64,000 nt of DNA from Hydractinia symbiolongicarpus (Eukaryota; Cnidaria; Hydrozoa; Anthoathecata; Hydractiniidae): positions 23,516,501 through 23,580,500 of the forward strand of contig NC_079879.1 in assembly GCF_029227915.1 (NCBI RefSeq). The letters run 5' to 3'. The stretch's first letter is position 1. Every line of letters starts with the position of its first letter. Of this stretch, positions 23,560-35,130 are shown piece after piece. Position numbers and translations under genes: made by a program. Below the pieces are notes generated by a model, which had not been told where the DNA came from, made no database searches, and saw only the letters and a list, made by a program, of their open reading frames with translations.

Positions 23560-23690
23560 CGTCATTATTTATAATCAGGTCCAGTCTTAATGAAATCGCG
23601 CATGTCTGTTTTTTTATGAGAAAAAAAATAAATATGCGAAGGCTAGTACAACAATTTTAAATAAGGAAACAAGTTAAGTAAGCTGTTTTT
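23560..23690 (+). repeat. Dispersed repeat, inverted partner of 38990-39145
   Basis: TTATTTATAATCAGGTCCAG with the following GAAATCGC, CATGTCTG and GAAGGCTAGTACAACAATTT segments reappears in reverse complement at 38990-39145. One copy is inside and one just outside the giant element, so it is an independent family and not part of the terminal repeats. Confidence 0.65.
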
Positions 23691-24103
23691 TATTTCTTAT
23701 GCTTTTTCGAGTACGTATAAAAGGAAAAAGAAAAAAGTGATTTTCACTGGAGTTCCCCTTTAACAAAATTGAGGAGCTTTGATAGTGGTGATTCAAAATA
23801 AACAATATAAAAACTATAAAAAAATAACCAAATGTTAAAATTTTTTTCAGATGATTTGAGAAGAAAAATCAGGACATTTAAGGAAAATTTAGGTGACCTT
23901 TTGAAATCAGCATCTTTTTAAGTTGTGAGTGGGTTGATTTTACCTGCCTCTGCATAAATACGGTTAAGGTATATATTATTGAAATTCATAGATTTCCCCT
24001 TTTCTTCTTTTTCTTGAAGGAATTCATTAATTTAAGTAAGTATTTGGTAAATTTTTGAAAAAGGGTCCCCATAAGTATATATATTTGTAAGATTTATTTT
24101 TGT

Positions 24104-24275
24104 GGCGCCATAGATTAGTGGTTATAGCTCTCGTACTCTGTGCGAGAGACCGGGGTTCGATTCCTCTTGACGGCGATTCAACATGGGCGAGTGAATGTTA
24201 CCATAGCCCTGGGTTAACCCAAGCCATGTGAGGGAAATTGGGAAGATGGCACACTGTGTGGGTCTGCGTAGCTCA
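24104..24275 (+). mobile_element. tRNA-headed SINE
   Basis: The head (24104-24175) is tRNA-like. It has an A-box-like TAGATTAGTGGTTATAG, an anticodon-arm-like hairpin (CTCTCG...CGAGAG) and a B box (GGGGTTCGATTCC). The body that follows (from CATGGGCGAGTGAATGTTAC to GCACACTGTGTGGG) is repeated at 62345-62431. A pol III promoter plus an unrelated dispersed body is the SINE plan. The 3' limit is not resolved. Confidence 0.75.
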
Positions 24276-25519
24276 AAATGAGGCCAAATATATTATTGCA
24301 TTGAAACACCATGCCTAAAACAAATCACGACTGGTTTACTTATATAATATATTATATAATACCGAATAACATGAAAACGAGATTACTTATAAGCGAATTT
24401 TAAGTTTGCAGCGAAGTAGTGCAAACATGGTTTGTTTACTTGCCATATTTGCCAAGTTAATTTGTCATACAGATTGTTATAACCATTTGGTGATAATATG
24501 GGATAATAGTATGCATCACTGGGCCATTCTAATGCTTTTGTGTATTATTCTTGGTGTTAAATGAGCTAGGTGTTAGCTAGATTTGAATATAATGATATGG
24601 GTAGCTAGCTAGTTGGCTTGTTGACTTGTTCCAAACAAACGTAAAATTTGAAGCTGTTTACAAAAATTGGTGATGTTGCTGGTATATATCCTGTGTCTCC
24701 AGTGTACCTTTTTTTTAAACAACATCTGTGAAAAAAACATTAGCCAGGATTACATAACTCACATTTTACACATTTGTGATTTCAGAATTAGTATACTAAT
24801 TTAATTTGGTGGGGAATGTTGGACTTTAAACTTTCCTTGGAATGTTCTTGCTTATTTGTGTCACATTTTAGGCCTCTATCATAGATTATATTTGGTAAAA
24901 AAAATTGTTAAAAATTCCAAAATATAAGGTTGACAAAAGGGATGATATCCTAATTCTTAAATTTTGTATTCAGAGAGTTACCATCTTGGTATTTTTCAGG
25001 CAAATGAAATCGTCCAGTGATTTCACTCAGTCAAAAACATTTTTCCTTAAGAGGATCACTTCACGAAACAATTTAAAAATTGTTGCTTGAAAAAAAATAA
25101 CTCTATGGTTACTGACGTACTGAGTAAAAAAAAAATTTCTCTAAAATTTTGTCCACGGAATGCTTGTCATATCGAACTTTAACAAATGAAAACAATGTGA
25201 GTTTTTTTTGTGGGGTCAAAAACAAAAAAGAATGCCATGGAGATTATTTTCTGTAAATAAACAATTTGAACAATTCTGCAAGATTAATTTTCAAGATTTC
25301 ATGAAAGAAACCAAAATATATTAGGACCTGGCTTTTACGAACATTGAGACTGAGATTTTGCCAAAAATTAAGCACGTTCGCAGCTGAAATCCAGACTTTA
25401 AAAAGAGTTTACTTTTTTATATATATACACAGATTTATGATAATCTCTATACTCTATCAATTCATATTACTTATAAACTTTTTTTGAAACTATTTGTATG
25501 AAGCTTAACTGCTGTAAGC

Positions 25520-26140
25520 CCCTGCGCTTCTTAACAGGCTACTACACTCTACTACAAGCTACTACAGGCTACTACACTCTGCTACAGAGAAATACGCTTT
25601 ACTACAGAGAAATACATTCTACTACGCTCTACTACAGGCTACAACAGTCTACTACAAGCTACTACAGGCTACTACACTCTACTACAGAGAAATACGCTCT
25701 ACTACGCTCTACTACACGCTACTACACTCTACTACAGAGAAATACGCTTTACTACAGAGAAATACATTCTACTACGCTCTACTACACGCTACTTCACTCT
25801 ACTACAGAGAAATACGCTTTACTACAGAGAAATACGCTCTACTACAGAGAAATACGCTCTACTACGCTCTACTACGCTCTACTACACGCTACTACACTCT
25901 ACTACAGAGAAATACGCTTTACTACAGAGAAATACATTCTACTACGCTCTACTACACGCTACTACACTCTACTACAAGCTACTACAGGCTACTACAGATG
26001 CTACTACAGGCTACTACGCTCTACTACAAAGAAATACGTTCTACTACGGCCTGCTACAGAAAATAACGTACTGCTACACATCGCTACGAAAAATTACGCT
26101 TTGCTACATTGTATTACAAGGAAAGAAAGGGCTTGCTACA
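25520..26140. repeat. Minisatellite of TACTACRCTC / TACAGAGAAATACGCT units
   Basis: Short modules (CTCTACTACA, GGCTACTACA, CAGAGAAATACGCT) are shuffled in higher-order blocks of roughly 60-120 bp. Because the modules are multiples of three, a 282-codon open frame (25498-26346, +) rich in YYTLLQ and STTLYYR results. I regard that frame as a repeat artefact. Confidence 0.85.
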
Positions 26141-26414
26141 CTCGACAACAGACATTGATAAGTCTCACTACAATGTGCTTTATGGAGAATAGCACATTAT
26201 TATCTCTACAAGGCTTGGGAACGTACATAGGTCTAACGCATGTTGAATACTATATTTCCTTCTTTTCAGGAAGTAATACGTGGACGACTTACCATAAATT
26301 CACACTGTATCAATATCTATTATATGTAACTATATTGTGGCAATAATATGCTGCAATATTTTCGCAATATGCTGCAAGGCCAATATGTAAATTGTTTCTT
26401 TTTTCCCTGTTTAG

Positions 26415-26539
26415 ATTTGGACAAGTTGAAGCCCAAGTTAACCATCGCGTCTTATGATGTCTACGTTGGTTTAGGGTTATATTTAATTTTAGCTATTAGC
26501 GCGCTAATGTTGTCCGTTCCGATCCGCTTTCGCTTTTAA
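26415..26539 (+). CDS. Candidate last exon with a hydrophobic segment
   Basis: An acceptor (TTTCCCTGTTTAG) precedes a frame reading LDKLKPKLTIASYDVYVGLG and then a hydrophobic stretch (YLILAISALMLSV) with the basic tail RFRF and a stop. It resembles a membrane-anchoring C-terminus. No upstream exon could be joined. Chance is possible. Confidence 0.3.
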
Positions 26540-27997
26540 ATGGAAATTCACCTTGGAAATTAGCCAGTGTCAGAAGTGGACAAATTTTATGAGAAAGTTT
26601 AATTAAAGTTCTTATACTTCAAGTCAGTTTTGATTTTCTCCGCAATTTCTTGTATTTATTACTCATGGTCTCAAGATTTGGAAAAAGAAAGTTCGAAAAA
26701 TTTAAAGAATGCGCGAAAGTGTTAGTGGAGTGGCCTTTTGTGCAGTTGGAAAATACGTTAGCAGATGTCTACTCTAGGAATTTTACGATCTATTTTATTG
26801 TACGAGATGGTTTTACGAAGTTTTAAAATCTTTTGTTTAAAATTAATTTCTTTTTTCAGTGTCCTTTATTATTCAAGTTATTATGCTGTGTAAAGTTTCT
26901 ACATTAGACATTGTGATAAAATGAACCGGACATCATCTTTCAAGATTTGCTTTCCCGCGCATTCTCAAACAGAAAGAATAAGGAAATGCTCATAACGTTT
27001 TTGAAGTGGAATCAAACCTTCTGACAAAAAATTAATTGTTGTGAGAATTTTTTTAGCCCTGACAAATATCTTTATTTTGGTAAGGGTGTGACATCTTTTT
27101 GTTCGATTATGTCCATGCGCATCGTATCTTTAGAGAAAATAATTGTAAATATTGTTTTCTTTTGTTATGTTATTTATAAAAAGAAAGAAAACAGCAGATC
27201 ATACAAGCTTTTTTACTTACATCAAGCCAACGCAACGGAAGCCAACGTAAAACGGCCACACCTTGGACTTCAGAAAAGCTCTGTTATTTTTCTCTTTCAA
27301 AGAGGGAGGGCTGAACCCCCAGCCCCCTAGTGGCGCCGCCCCTGAAACTAGCGAGCTGAGCGCAAGCAATACCCATTTGACATTTAAGTATGCGTAAAAA
27401 ATAGCCAACCCCATGTTCCATCTTTGGTCGAAGATTTTAAAGTAAAAAAGATCTGTCAGTTTAATATTGTTCATTTTAGTCATCACCTCTAAAATGCATT
27501 TTAAACATCTTTGATTTCCTCAAGCAATTTCTAGAGAAGCGCGGGCAAGTTGATTGCGCGCTAAAAGCAAAAAGTGTTAATGAAAGAAAAGATATACCAT
27601 AAAGGACACGGTTTTCTTTTTTCCTTAGTTTCTCCTGTTTCTTTTTTGCTGTGAGTAAAAAAGTTGGTAACTGGAAGACAAAAAAGTTTAGAAAAAATGT
27701 TTGTACCAAAAGTAATTAAGCTAACTTTCGAAATGTTTTTAGGGAAGCATTGAAATTGTATTGATGTAACTTGCCGGCTAAATTGAGTTAAAAGTTATCT
27801 TATGCATCAGTATATTCCATCAAAATTAGCCACACGTTTTCACAATTCGTTGAAAATAATGCTTAAAAGATTTTATCACTATGAAATATAGTCTCAGGGT
27901 AAACAAATAATAACTTGCTTTGAAATACAACTTTCAAGTCAAGTTTGCAAAAACATTAACAACAGATATCGCCCTCGCCTGTGTAACGAGGACTTGA

Positions 27998-28114
27998 TCA
28001 AGTTCCTTTATTAGCTGCATTATGCTCTTGTTTAGCCGTCAAGTAAGCGCTAGCCGCTTTGCCACAGGCAACAAACTCTGCCGACGAAGACAATGTACTG
28101 CTATAAATAACAGT
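27998..28114 (-). pseudogene. Coding-like fragment, unknown
   Basis: A 38-codon minus frame (contains SSSAEFVACGKAASAYLTAK and QEHNAANKGT) with coding-like composition and raised GC, bounded by stops on both sides. No start or convincing splice sites. Probably a gene or transposon remnant inside the giant element. Confidence 0.35.
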
Positions 28115-28561
28115 TCACAACGTTCTTCATAATTTAAAGTGGAAAAAGAAAAAGAAAAACATTAAAAATATGGTTTGTTTTGTTTTAATATTACCTTTAA
28201 ATTTAACGCAGGCAGACAGGGTGGTTTGGGGTTGTTTAAAATAATAACTCGGCAAACGATGTTTATCCGTTAAGTTACGATCGTTCAAAACTTTTTCTAT
28301 TCATTAAATTTAGAAGTCGGTACGTTCCGAATTAAAATCAAGAATGACATACCTTATCAGAGAAATTACCAAAGGAACAAAATTAACGACTACGAAATTA
28401 ACACGAAAGAAATTAAAACAAGGAAAACATATATTATTTCTTTTGAAATATTTTTTATAGTGTTTACATATTTTAAACATTAGTTCAAACCATTATTATT
28501 CCAAAGTTAAGTTTGGTTCTCACAATAGGGATAACTCAGTTCCGTTTTCTTTTTACAAAAT

Positions 28562-28903
28562 ATGATAAAAACACTAAGAATTTTAGGGGCGCTGGCACTT
28601 TTTAAAAGATTTCCATCATATTTGGACTTTTTAAAATGTGCTGCCAGCCCCCTTAAAACATTCAGCGATTTTTATAATAATGATGATTCGTATGATGCCG
28701 TTCCAACCTTTGAGATGATTGGTCTGAGAGGTAAATCGGCAACGTCGTCTGTTTTAAGCTTGTGTACTTTGACAGTACCATACAGTTTGCCAGGGGCTGA
28801 GTCAGTGGGATATAGGCTCGTGGTGGAGAGCGGTCATGCACCAGTGAAAAAGGACGATTCTACGATTCCTTTTAAAACCAAACAACTCGGCAATTATTAC
28901 AAA
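28562..28903 (+). CDS. Open frame interrupted by a Helitron-like insertion
   Basis: A frame starts at ATG 28562 and contains GLRGKSATSSVLSLCTLTVP and GYRLVVESGHAPVKKDDSTI. It runs into the Helitron-like unit at 28904, beyond which the frame is repeat sequence. Composition up to 28903 is protein-like. No domain recognised. It may be a truncated gene of the giant element. Confidence 0.35.
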
Positions 28904-29150
28904 CTAGTCGTTAACCCGTGGAAGAATCCATGGGGTCGCCTGTCCTTTATATATCGCATTTCATGTTTTCGTAACAGGAAGCGTCTTTAATGGCAGACAG
29001 ACAGACGACGGCTATTATTAACTAGCCGTTAACCCGTGGAAAAATCCACGGGGTCGCCCGTCCCTTATATATCGCATTTCGTGTTTCGTGTTTCTGTAAC
29101 AGGACGCGGTTTTCGCGGACAGACAGACAAAATACGGCTATTATTAAAGA
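28904..29150 (-). mobile_element. Tandem pair of short Helitron-like elements
   Basis: There are two units (28904-29021 and 29022-29150) of the 163-bp subtype seen at 664-826. Each starts with CTAG and an almost perfect palindrome (CCCGTGGAAAAATCCACGGG in the second) and ends in GACAGACA...CGGCTATTATTA. They are again joined without spacer. Confidence 0.7.
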
Positions 29151-29499
29151 GAAGAGAAGAAGGACAGCAGAAGCATTCCTTCACTTCTTACAGAATTTAA
29201 ATGCTTGTAACCGGATTTTTAACATGTCCACAACAGATTGTGCGTTTTTAACAGCTTTTGTAATTAAGATGCATCGAACCCGTTGATGATAATTTCTGCT
29301 TCGTTGCTTAAATAGTGGTAAAGTTGAACGATTCAGGAAGCGTGGACTGGTTTTAAATCTAACAACTTTGAGGAAATCTTCACATCCGCAGGATCAATGC
29401 CTCGTTTCAACTGAATTGCCACTTGATTTGAAAACTTTTTATTGTACAAACTTTGTTTTAATAAGAAATAACAAAAATCCAAAATAAACAAAATTTTCG

Positions 29500-29605
29500 T
29501 CGAACAAAATTTTTCGCGGACTAAAATGACGAAAACTTCAGGTGTCCGAAAAATTTTGTCGGACAAAACTTTTGTCCGACAAAGTTTTCGTCCAATTAGG
29601 TGAAA
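29500..29605. repeat. Cluster of TTTTGTCGGACAAAA palindromic motifs
   Basis: Several overlapping copies of TTTTGTCSGACAAAA and CGAAAACTT occur in ~100 bp. Similar motifs occur at 8515-8645. Function unknown; possibly the subterminal part of a small transposon. Confidence 0.4.
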
Positions 29606-31233
29606 ACACAGAAAACAGCCCGTCCAGCTAAAAAAATCGCTCAGCAATTTTATTTTGCGGAATAAGTCTGGTGTAGCTACCTGCTTTTGGCATAAGAATT
29701 ACTAATTAAGAATTTTGTTGTAGCTGGCTAAACTGTATCACACATGCTTTTAGGCTTAATACGCTTTTCAAAAAAACTACATTGCATCTTTGGTTTACAG
29801 AACACAGAATACACTCTGTAAAAAGGCTAGGTAACTGTTACCCGCCGTTGAACACCCGGATGAGTGATTAATAAGAGCCGTCAACTGCGCCACATATTCA
29901 GGTAAAGCGCTTTAGTAAAGTTATGTAGTATGTAGTAAATCAAATGAAGTGCACACAACTTTATGGTGTGTCCAGTGTAATATGTTTTTTATCAAATAAC
30001 TTTCCACAACTTAAGCTGAAATAAAAACACAGATTACAATTTGTTGTTACCCCGTCATAGCAAAAACTTTCTGGCAAACCTTTTTTATTTTTCGGATAAT
30101 GTTCCCGGTGAGTGTTAGCTGACCATTTAGTACGGGTAAATAATGTGACACATCCATACAGATGTAATACCAATTTACCATGTCACACATGAGTATAGGC
30201 GTAACACTATTTTTCAAAAGAACTTCATCGCAAATTCGGTTAAAAAAAGTCCAGGAAACCGCTGTTGTTATCATGTTCAGTTAAAAAAATACTCAGCAAT
30301 TTTATTTTGCACCATAAGTTTTCATAACAGTAATAAAAGTGGTATCTGCCTAACTTCATTTAGCATAAGAATTAAGAATTGTGTTGCAGCCAAACTGCAT
30401 TTGGCTACTTTCACTTTTTGGTCAGAAGTAGCTAAGGAGCTAGCTAGGTAAACACAACTTTAACATAAAAATAAATAATACTGGCTAGGATATAAAGCTG
30501 TTATACTAAACTGAATAGTAATAACTAAGGCTAGCTAGCTAGCTGATTGTAGAATGCTCCTTAAAAATCTTCGTTCCTAGCCAAAAATCAAGAAATTTTT
30601 GGGTTTGAGATTTGTACTTAGCTACAAAACGTGAGAATATATTTATCTTAACATGTAAAAATATGTAAAAAAACAAAAATGAAAACCTTTTTGAAGACAA
30701 AAACAGATTAACCGTCAATGCCACAGCTTTTAAAATGGCCGTAGCTCAGATTGCTTTATCTTTCCTTCATTGGTAAAAATCTGATTCTGCGGGGTTTTCC
30801 CAAAATTTTCTGATAAAAGCCGCGCACAACCATTTTGAATATACAGAATACGGCTATTATTAAAGAGAAGATGGACAACAGAAGTGATAACCATTAAAAG
30901 AAATAAACTAACACTAAATACACAAGAGAAATCAGTGTCATTAAGGCTTTTTAACTAACTATACATAGATTTCCATAGATTGTAATGGCAATATAATGTG
31001 TGTTACGAGTAAGTTATGTGTGTTTGAGAATGTATTTACAGTCTCTGTGGATAAAGAAGTAAAAAAATTGTTGGAAAAAAACTTCATAAAAGACTGCATG
31101 TAATGATTGCATGATCCTTCTCTAAAGTGACCCTGTTCATTTAGGTGCAGTGATGGGTTGTATGAAGAAAAAAGTGCCAGCTTGTATAAGAATCGTGTTT
31201 TCAGTGTAAATTTAGCTGATTACTTATACAAGA

Positions 31234-32131
31234 CTAGTTGATAAAGCCCATGTGAAAATCCACTAAGGCAGAAGAACAATGGAAAAATAGGTTGCTTTAG
31301 ATTTTTTGCCGACGTCAGCAGTGCATATACAAAAAGAAAATTGGTTAAAATTAGTCATTCGTTGTCTGTAAGGTGTGGAGGTTGAAACGTTGACCAAAAT
31401 AATGTATGGTATCGTATGTTTTTGACAAACGCTTAGGGAGATATAAGGGCTTAAAAATTTTTCTGACGTCAGCAAAGTCCCTACCAAAAGTTCCAAAAAA
31501 ATTTCTTAATTCGTACAGCCGATGCATTCATCGTATAGATCTTGAAATGCAGATCAAGAAAATGTATAGGAACATGGACTTTTGACAAACGGTTGCAGAG
31601 ATATTGGGGTTTGAAGGTTTTGTGATGACGTCCTCAACCTTTCCATTCCGAAACGGATTCGGGGACCCAGGCTTGGGAAACTTACCCAAATTGGTCCCGG
31701 GTGGTCCCTAGTTACTTACGTGGTGAAAAATCACTGACGTCACCACCTCGTTTTCAAGTTATTTGGCGGTTGCAGAGATATTGGGGTTTGAAGGTTTTGT
31801 GATGACGTCCTCAACCTTTCCATTCCGAAACGGATTCGGGGACCCAGGCTTGGGAAACTTACCCAAATTGGTCCCGGGTGGTCCCTAGTTACTTACGTGG
31901 TAAAAAATCACTGACGTCACCACCTCGTTTTCAAGTTATTTGGCCTCAAAGCTTTAAGTGCACTGTAATGGCTTCATTTATTTAATATAGAATATTAACG
32001 TTGAAGTAGTCTTATTGACGTCGCGCCGTAACGTCAGAAAATTTAACATATTAGACATGCATTTTTCAGTTACTTCAAAGAAAATTTCGGTAAGATCAAA
32101 GGAAAATGAACATATCCACTTTGCCTGTTAT
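31234..32131 (-). mobile_element. Helitron-like element with internal tandem duplication
   Basis: It starts with CTAG (31234) and ends in the family's CCACTTTGCCTGTTA block, where a (TA)n tract replaces the normal 5' terminus. A 177-bp segment is duplicated in tandem (31591-31767 and 31768-31944), nearly identical, so the duplication is recent. It is nested in the giant element. Confidence 0.7.
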
Positions 32132-32292
32132 ATATATATATATAATGTATATAAGATAAATGTTTATCATTCATTTATTTTTTATGTTAAAAAATAATTA
32201 TTTGAGGAAACTTATTTTTTTTAGGAAAATCTTTGTAAAACATTCACATAACTATTTAAGTAATTTTGTTTAGATAAATGCTGTAATGCCAA

Positions 32293-32322
32293 AAGGAAAA
32301 TACTGGGTTAGGCAGCCAATGG
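32293..32322 (+). CDS. Possible short first exon
   Basis: ATG at about 32287 reads MPKGKYWVRQPM up to the donor ATG|GTAAGT. A further exon-like block (acceptor GGTTTATAG at 32520, donor AAG|GTTAGT near 32600) follows, but the frame that joins directly stops after 12 codons. Weak evidence, listed because both splice signals are good. Confidence 0.2.
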
Positions 32323-33317
32323 TAAGTTTTTATTAAATTTGATTTGAGATTTGAAATTTGATTTGAGGTTTAATTTGAAAAAAAATATAAAAGTAATGTT
32401 GTGTAGTGGGTTGCACGTACTATTACTTTCAGTTAAAAAGTCCAAAAATCAACGTGATAGAATATAATTAATTGGATATAACAATTTAATTGCTATGTTG
32501 TGCTTTTTTTATGGTTTATAGAGAACAGACAAAAGATATTGCCGACAGAAACGATGGTGAAAGCATTAGAGAACAAAGAATCTTTACAACAAGTGAAGGT
32601 TAGTCCGAACATATTAACTGTTTTCATGTTAGAGAAATGCTCGAATGTTCGTTGTTATCAATCTCAAGAAACCCTTTCGTATTAACGAATAAGATTTGTT
32701 CCATTTTTATTTATCTTATCTTTAGTGAAGAAACTCAAAGTCGCGATAACCTAGATTCACAGCAAGCATGACGAATTCATGGTGGTTCAGTTAAATTTAA
32801 AATATAAAATTATTGATAGATAGACAATTGTCAACCAGGCCTTAACTTTTGCAATCTTAAAGTTAAAGTCCAATTGACAAGTAAAAATTAGGGCCTAAAA
32901 ATATTTTTCCGTTCGACTTCCTTTTGAATATTTTTCATTTTGTGTCGTAGTGTAAAACGTTTGAAATATTTTTTTGCATATTGGGAAAAGCTGCCAAAAG
33001 GGAACAAATCCATAGTTCAGCTTGTTTTGATTAACCACAAAAAAAGCTTAGGGATGAATTTCCCGTATTTAAAAGCAATCCATACACATTGTTTCAGTAA
33101 ATTCGGTCTTTGAAAAAAACACGTTTGGGGAGATAATTTACCCGCATTAAGAAGCAATCCATACAAGCAATCCATGATATTCAGTTCTTTTAGTAAATTC
33201 GGTCTTTAGAAAAAACATTTACGGAGATAATTTACCGGTATTAAGAAGCAATCCATACATATAAAATTCAGTTGTTTTAGTAAATTCGATTTTTGAAATA
33301 TATATATATATATATAT

Positions 33318-33862
33318 GAACACAAATTGTAGCTATAGGAATAACCAACAAGATAGATGACTACATCAAGAATTAAGTAAAAAGATTTTATTATTTAAAA
33401 TTTTCGTCAGTTCATCGACTGACTTCTTCAGTATCGCTTACAATACAGTATTAACAATTAAAATATCTTATATAGTGATAAAAATAAATTATATACAATT
33501 AAATACACAAGGGTTTAAAACTGGTTTCCATCACCATCATCCTACTATCAACTTAACACACGGTTTCTACAACTTGCATTTTTCTGTTCTTTTAGTTCTA
33601 TTCCAGTCATGAGAACCATTAAGTCCCTGATGTTGTGTGACGAGTGTCCCTATCCAGAATTTTTCTTTATCTAATAGCAAACTATCAATTTGCCTGTTTG
33701 TTAAATTCTCTCCATTGTTCACAACATCAACTATAATAAACCCAATATTTTGCACGGAGGCATTAGGGCATTCATCAATAAAATGTTTCACAACTTTGCA
33801 AGATGGTATCTTCTTTTTAATGTGGGATTTGTAATTCGAAAGTCGAGGCTTCCAAGCAATGT
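33318..33862 (-). mobile_element. Penelope-like retroelement, 3' fragment
   Basis: On the minus strand the frame contains NYKSHIKKKIPSCKVVKHFI, then DECPN, and later DKEKFWIGTLVTQHQGLN. The pattern 'N.KSHI...KHF...C' followed by 'E.FWI..L.T....GLN' is typical of the C-terminal GIY-YIG region of Penelope-like elements. The 3' tail carries GAAGAAGTCAGTCGATGAAC and ends in a (TA)n tract (33299-33317). No reverse transcriptase remains, so the copy is 5'-truncated. Confidence 0.72.
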
Positions 33863-34039
33863 AAAAATATATAAAAAAACAAGGACAGACTTAGCAACGT
33901 CAACGTTACGCAACTTTCAAAATGGCCGTAATAACACTGCTCTCTGCTTTACACATCCCTTTGTCGTGGCTGCAAAATCTCGGATTGGTTTTTCAAAAAA
34001 AATCAGGCGTTGCAATTGAATGCTACACGCGGGAGAATA

Positions 34040-34166
34040 AAACAAAGTCGGTAAATATATATCGCATTTGGTATTTTGTGCAGATATAAGAATTTCGTGA
34101 TTAATTAACAGGACGCGCTTTTCGCGGACAAACAGGCAAAATACCGCTATTAATAAAAAGACTAAC
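34040..34166 (-). mobile_element. Short-subtype Helitron-like remnant
   Basis: TATATCGCATTTGG, ACAGGACGCGCTTTTCGCGG and ACAGGCAAAATACCGCTATT match the body and 5' end of the 163-bp subtype. The 3' hairpin/CTAG end is missing. Confidence 0.55.
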
Positions 34167-34699
34167 GATATCATACGTCTATTGGTTTTTCGGTCAGTTG
34201 CTCATAAAGTTGATCTTGTTAACTCACCATATGATTTTTTAACAATAGCCAATAATAATTACATTATTTAGAACTATTTTCAGCTTTTGTACTCTGATCC
34301 TAACTTCAATGGAATATCAAATCTACGGAGACTCTTTAAATGAGATAAATTTTATACTTATGCCTTTTTGGAACATCTTTGTTCCATGTAAATAGAAGTT
34401 TTGACTTTTAATTTGGAATTCTTCCATCTTTTTCCTAATGATACGTTATATTACTGACATGCCTTCTACAGAATTTCAGCCTAAGAGCCTTTGCCGAAAA
34501 AAAGTTATGACCTGTCAAATTTTAACTACAAACAATGGAATAATTTCATCGTAAACGGCTCTAAACTTTAATGTGATATAGCTTCTCTACGGCAGCAGCT
34601 TCTTCAGTCGGACAAAAATCATTGGAACATTTAAATTTTTATGCATCTAAGAATTCATTTGGTTTAAGAACTAATCAAGCTATACTATTGAAATACTGC

Positions 34700-35130
34700 A
34701 CCGAAAAAAAGAAATAAAAAACACACGTAATGTCTTTGGATTGATTGGCCTGCTTTAGCGCTTTTGATGCGTCATTTTCAGGGAGGACACTTGTTTCTAC
34801 TGCTGTACGGATAAGTACATAACAGTAAAGCCCGGTAAATTTATAGTATAATGCCTTGCCTCAGATTTGCATTTTTTAGGACTTGTGATATGTAATTTCG
34901 CGGGGGTATTAGTCCAAAATATCTTTTCTATTGGCTATCGGTGGGCATAGAACACCACCGCCTGTTCAATATATTGTACAAAAACGCCTCTTTGTTTAGC
35001 CTGCAATAGGGCCGTTATTATGTCTTGTTGCAAAAGGATATTTGAGCGAAATATCGTTTCTGTTTGTGTATGGATGTGTATCCAACCTCAAACTTTGTCT
35101 ACTTTATAAAAACAGCTTTCCGTAAATGGC
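34700..35130 (-). repeat. Right inner zone of the ~150 bp repeat (mirror of 13480-15850)
   Basis: GATTGGCCTGCTTTAG, GATGCGTCATTTTCAGGGAG, CTATTGGCTATCGG and GTATGGATGTGTATCCAACC are reverse complements of the left-side unit. Only two to three copies remain, against about 15 on the left. Confidence 0.7.

Noticed and set aside
24104-24175. Functional tRNA gene
   Set aside because: Acceptor stem does not pair well and the segment is joined to a dispersed body found elsewhere, so it is a SINE head.
25498-26346. 282-residue ORF as a structural protein
   Set aside because: Encoded entirely by shuffled short DNA modules in its first two thirds; no signal peptide, no splice context, unrelated tail.
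27285-27345. GC-rich segment with AGCCCCCTAGTGGCGCCGCC as a CpG-island promoter
   Set aside because: Too short and isolated; more likely a fragment of a dispersed repeat, which could not be confirmed here.
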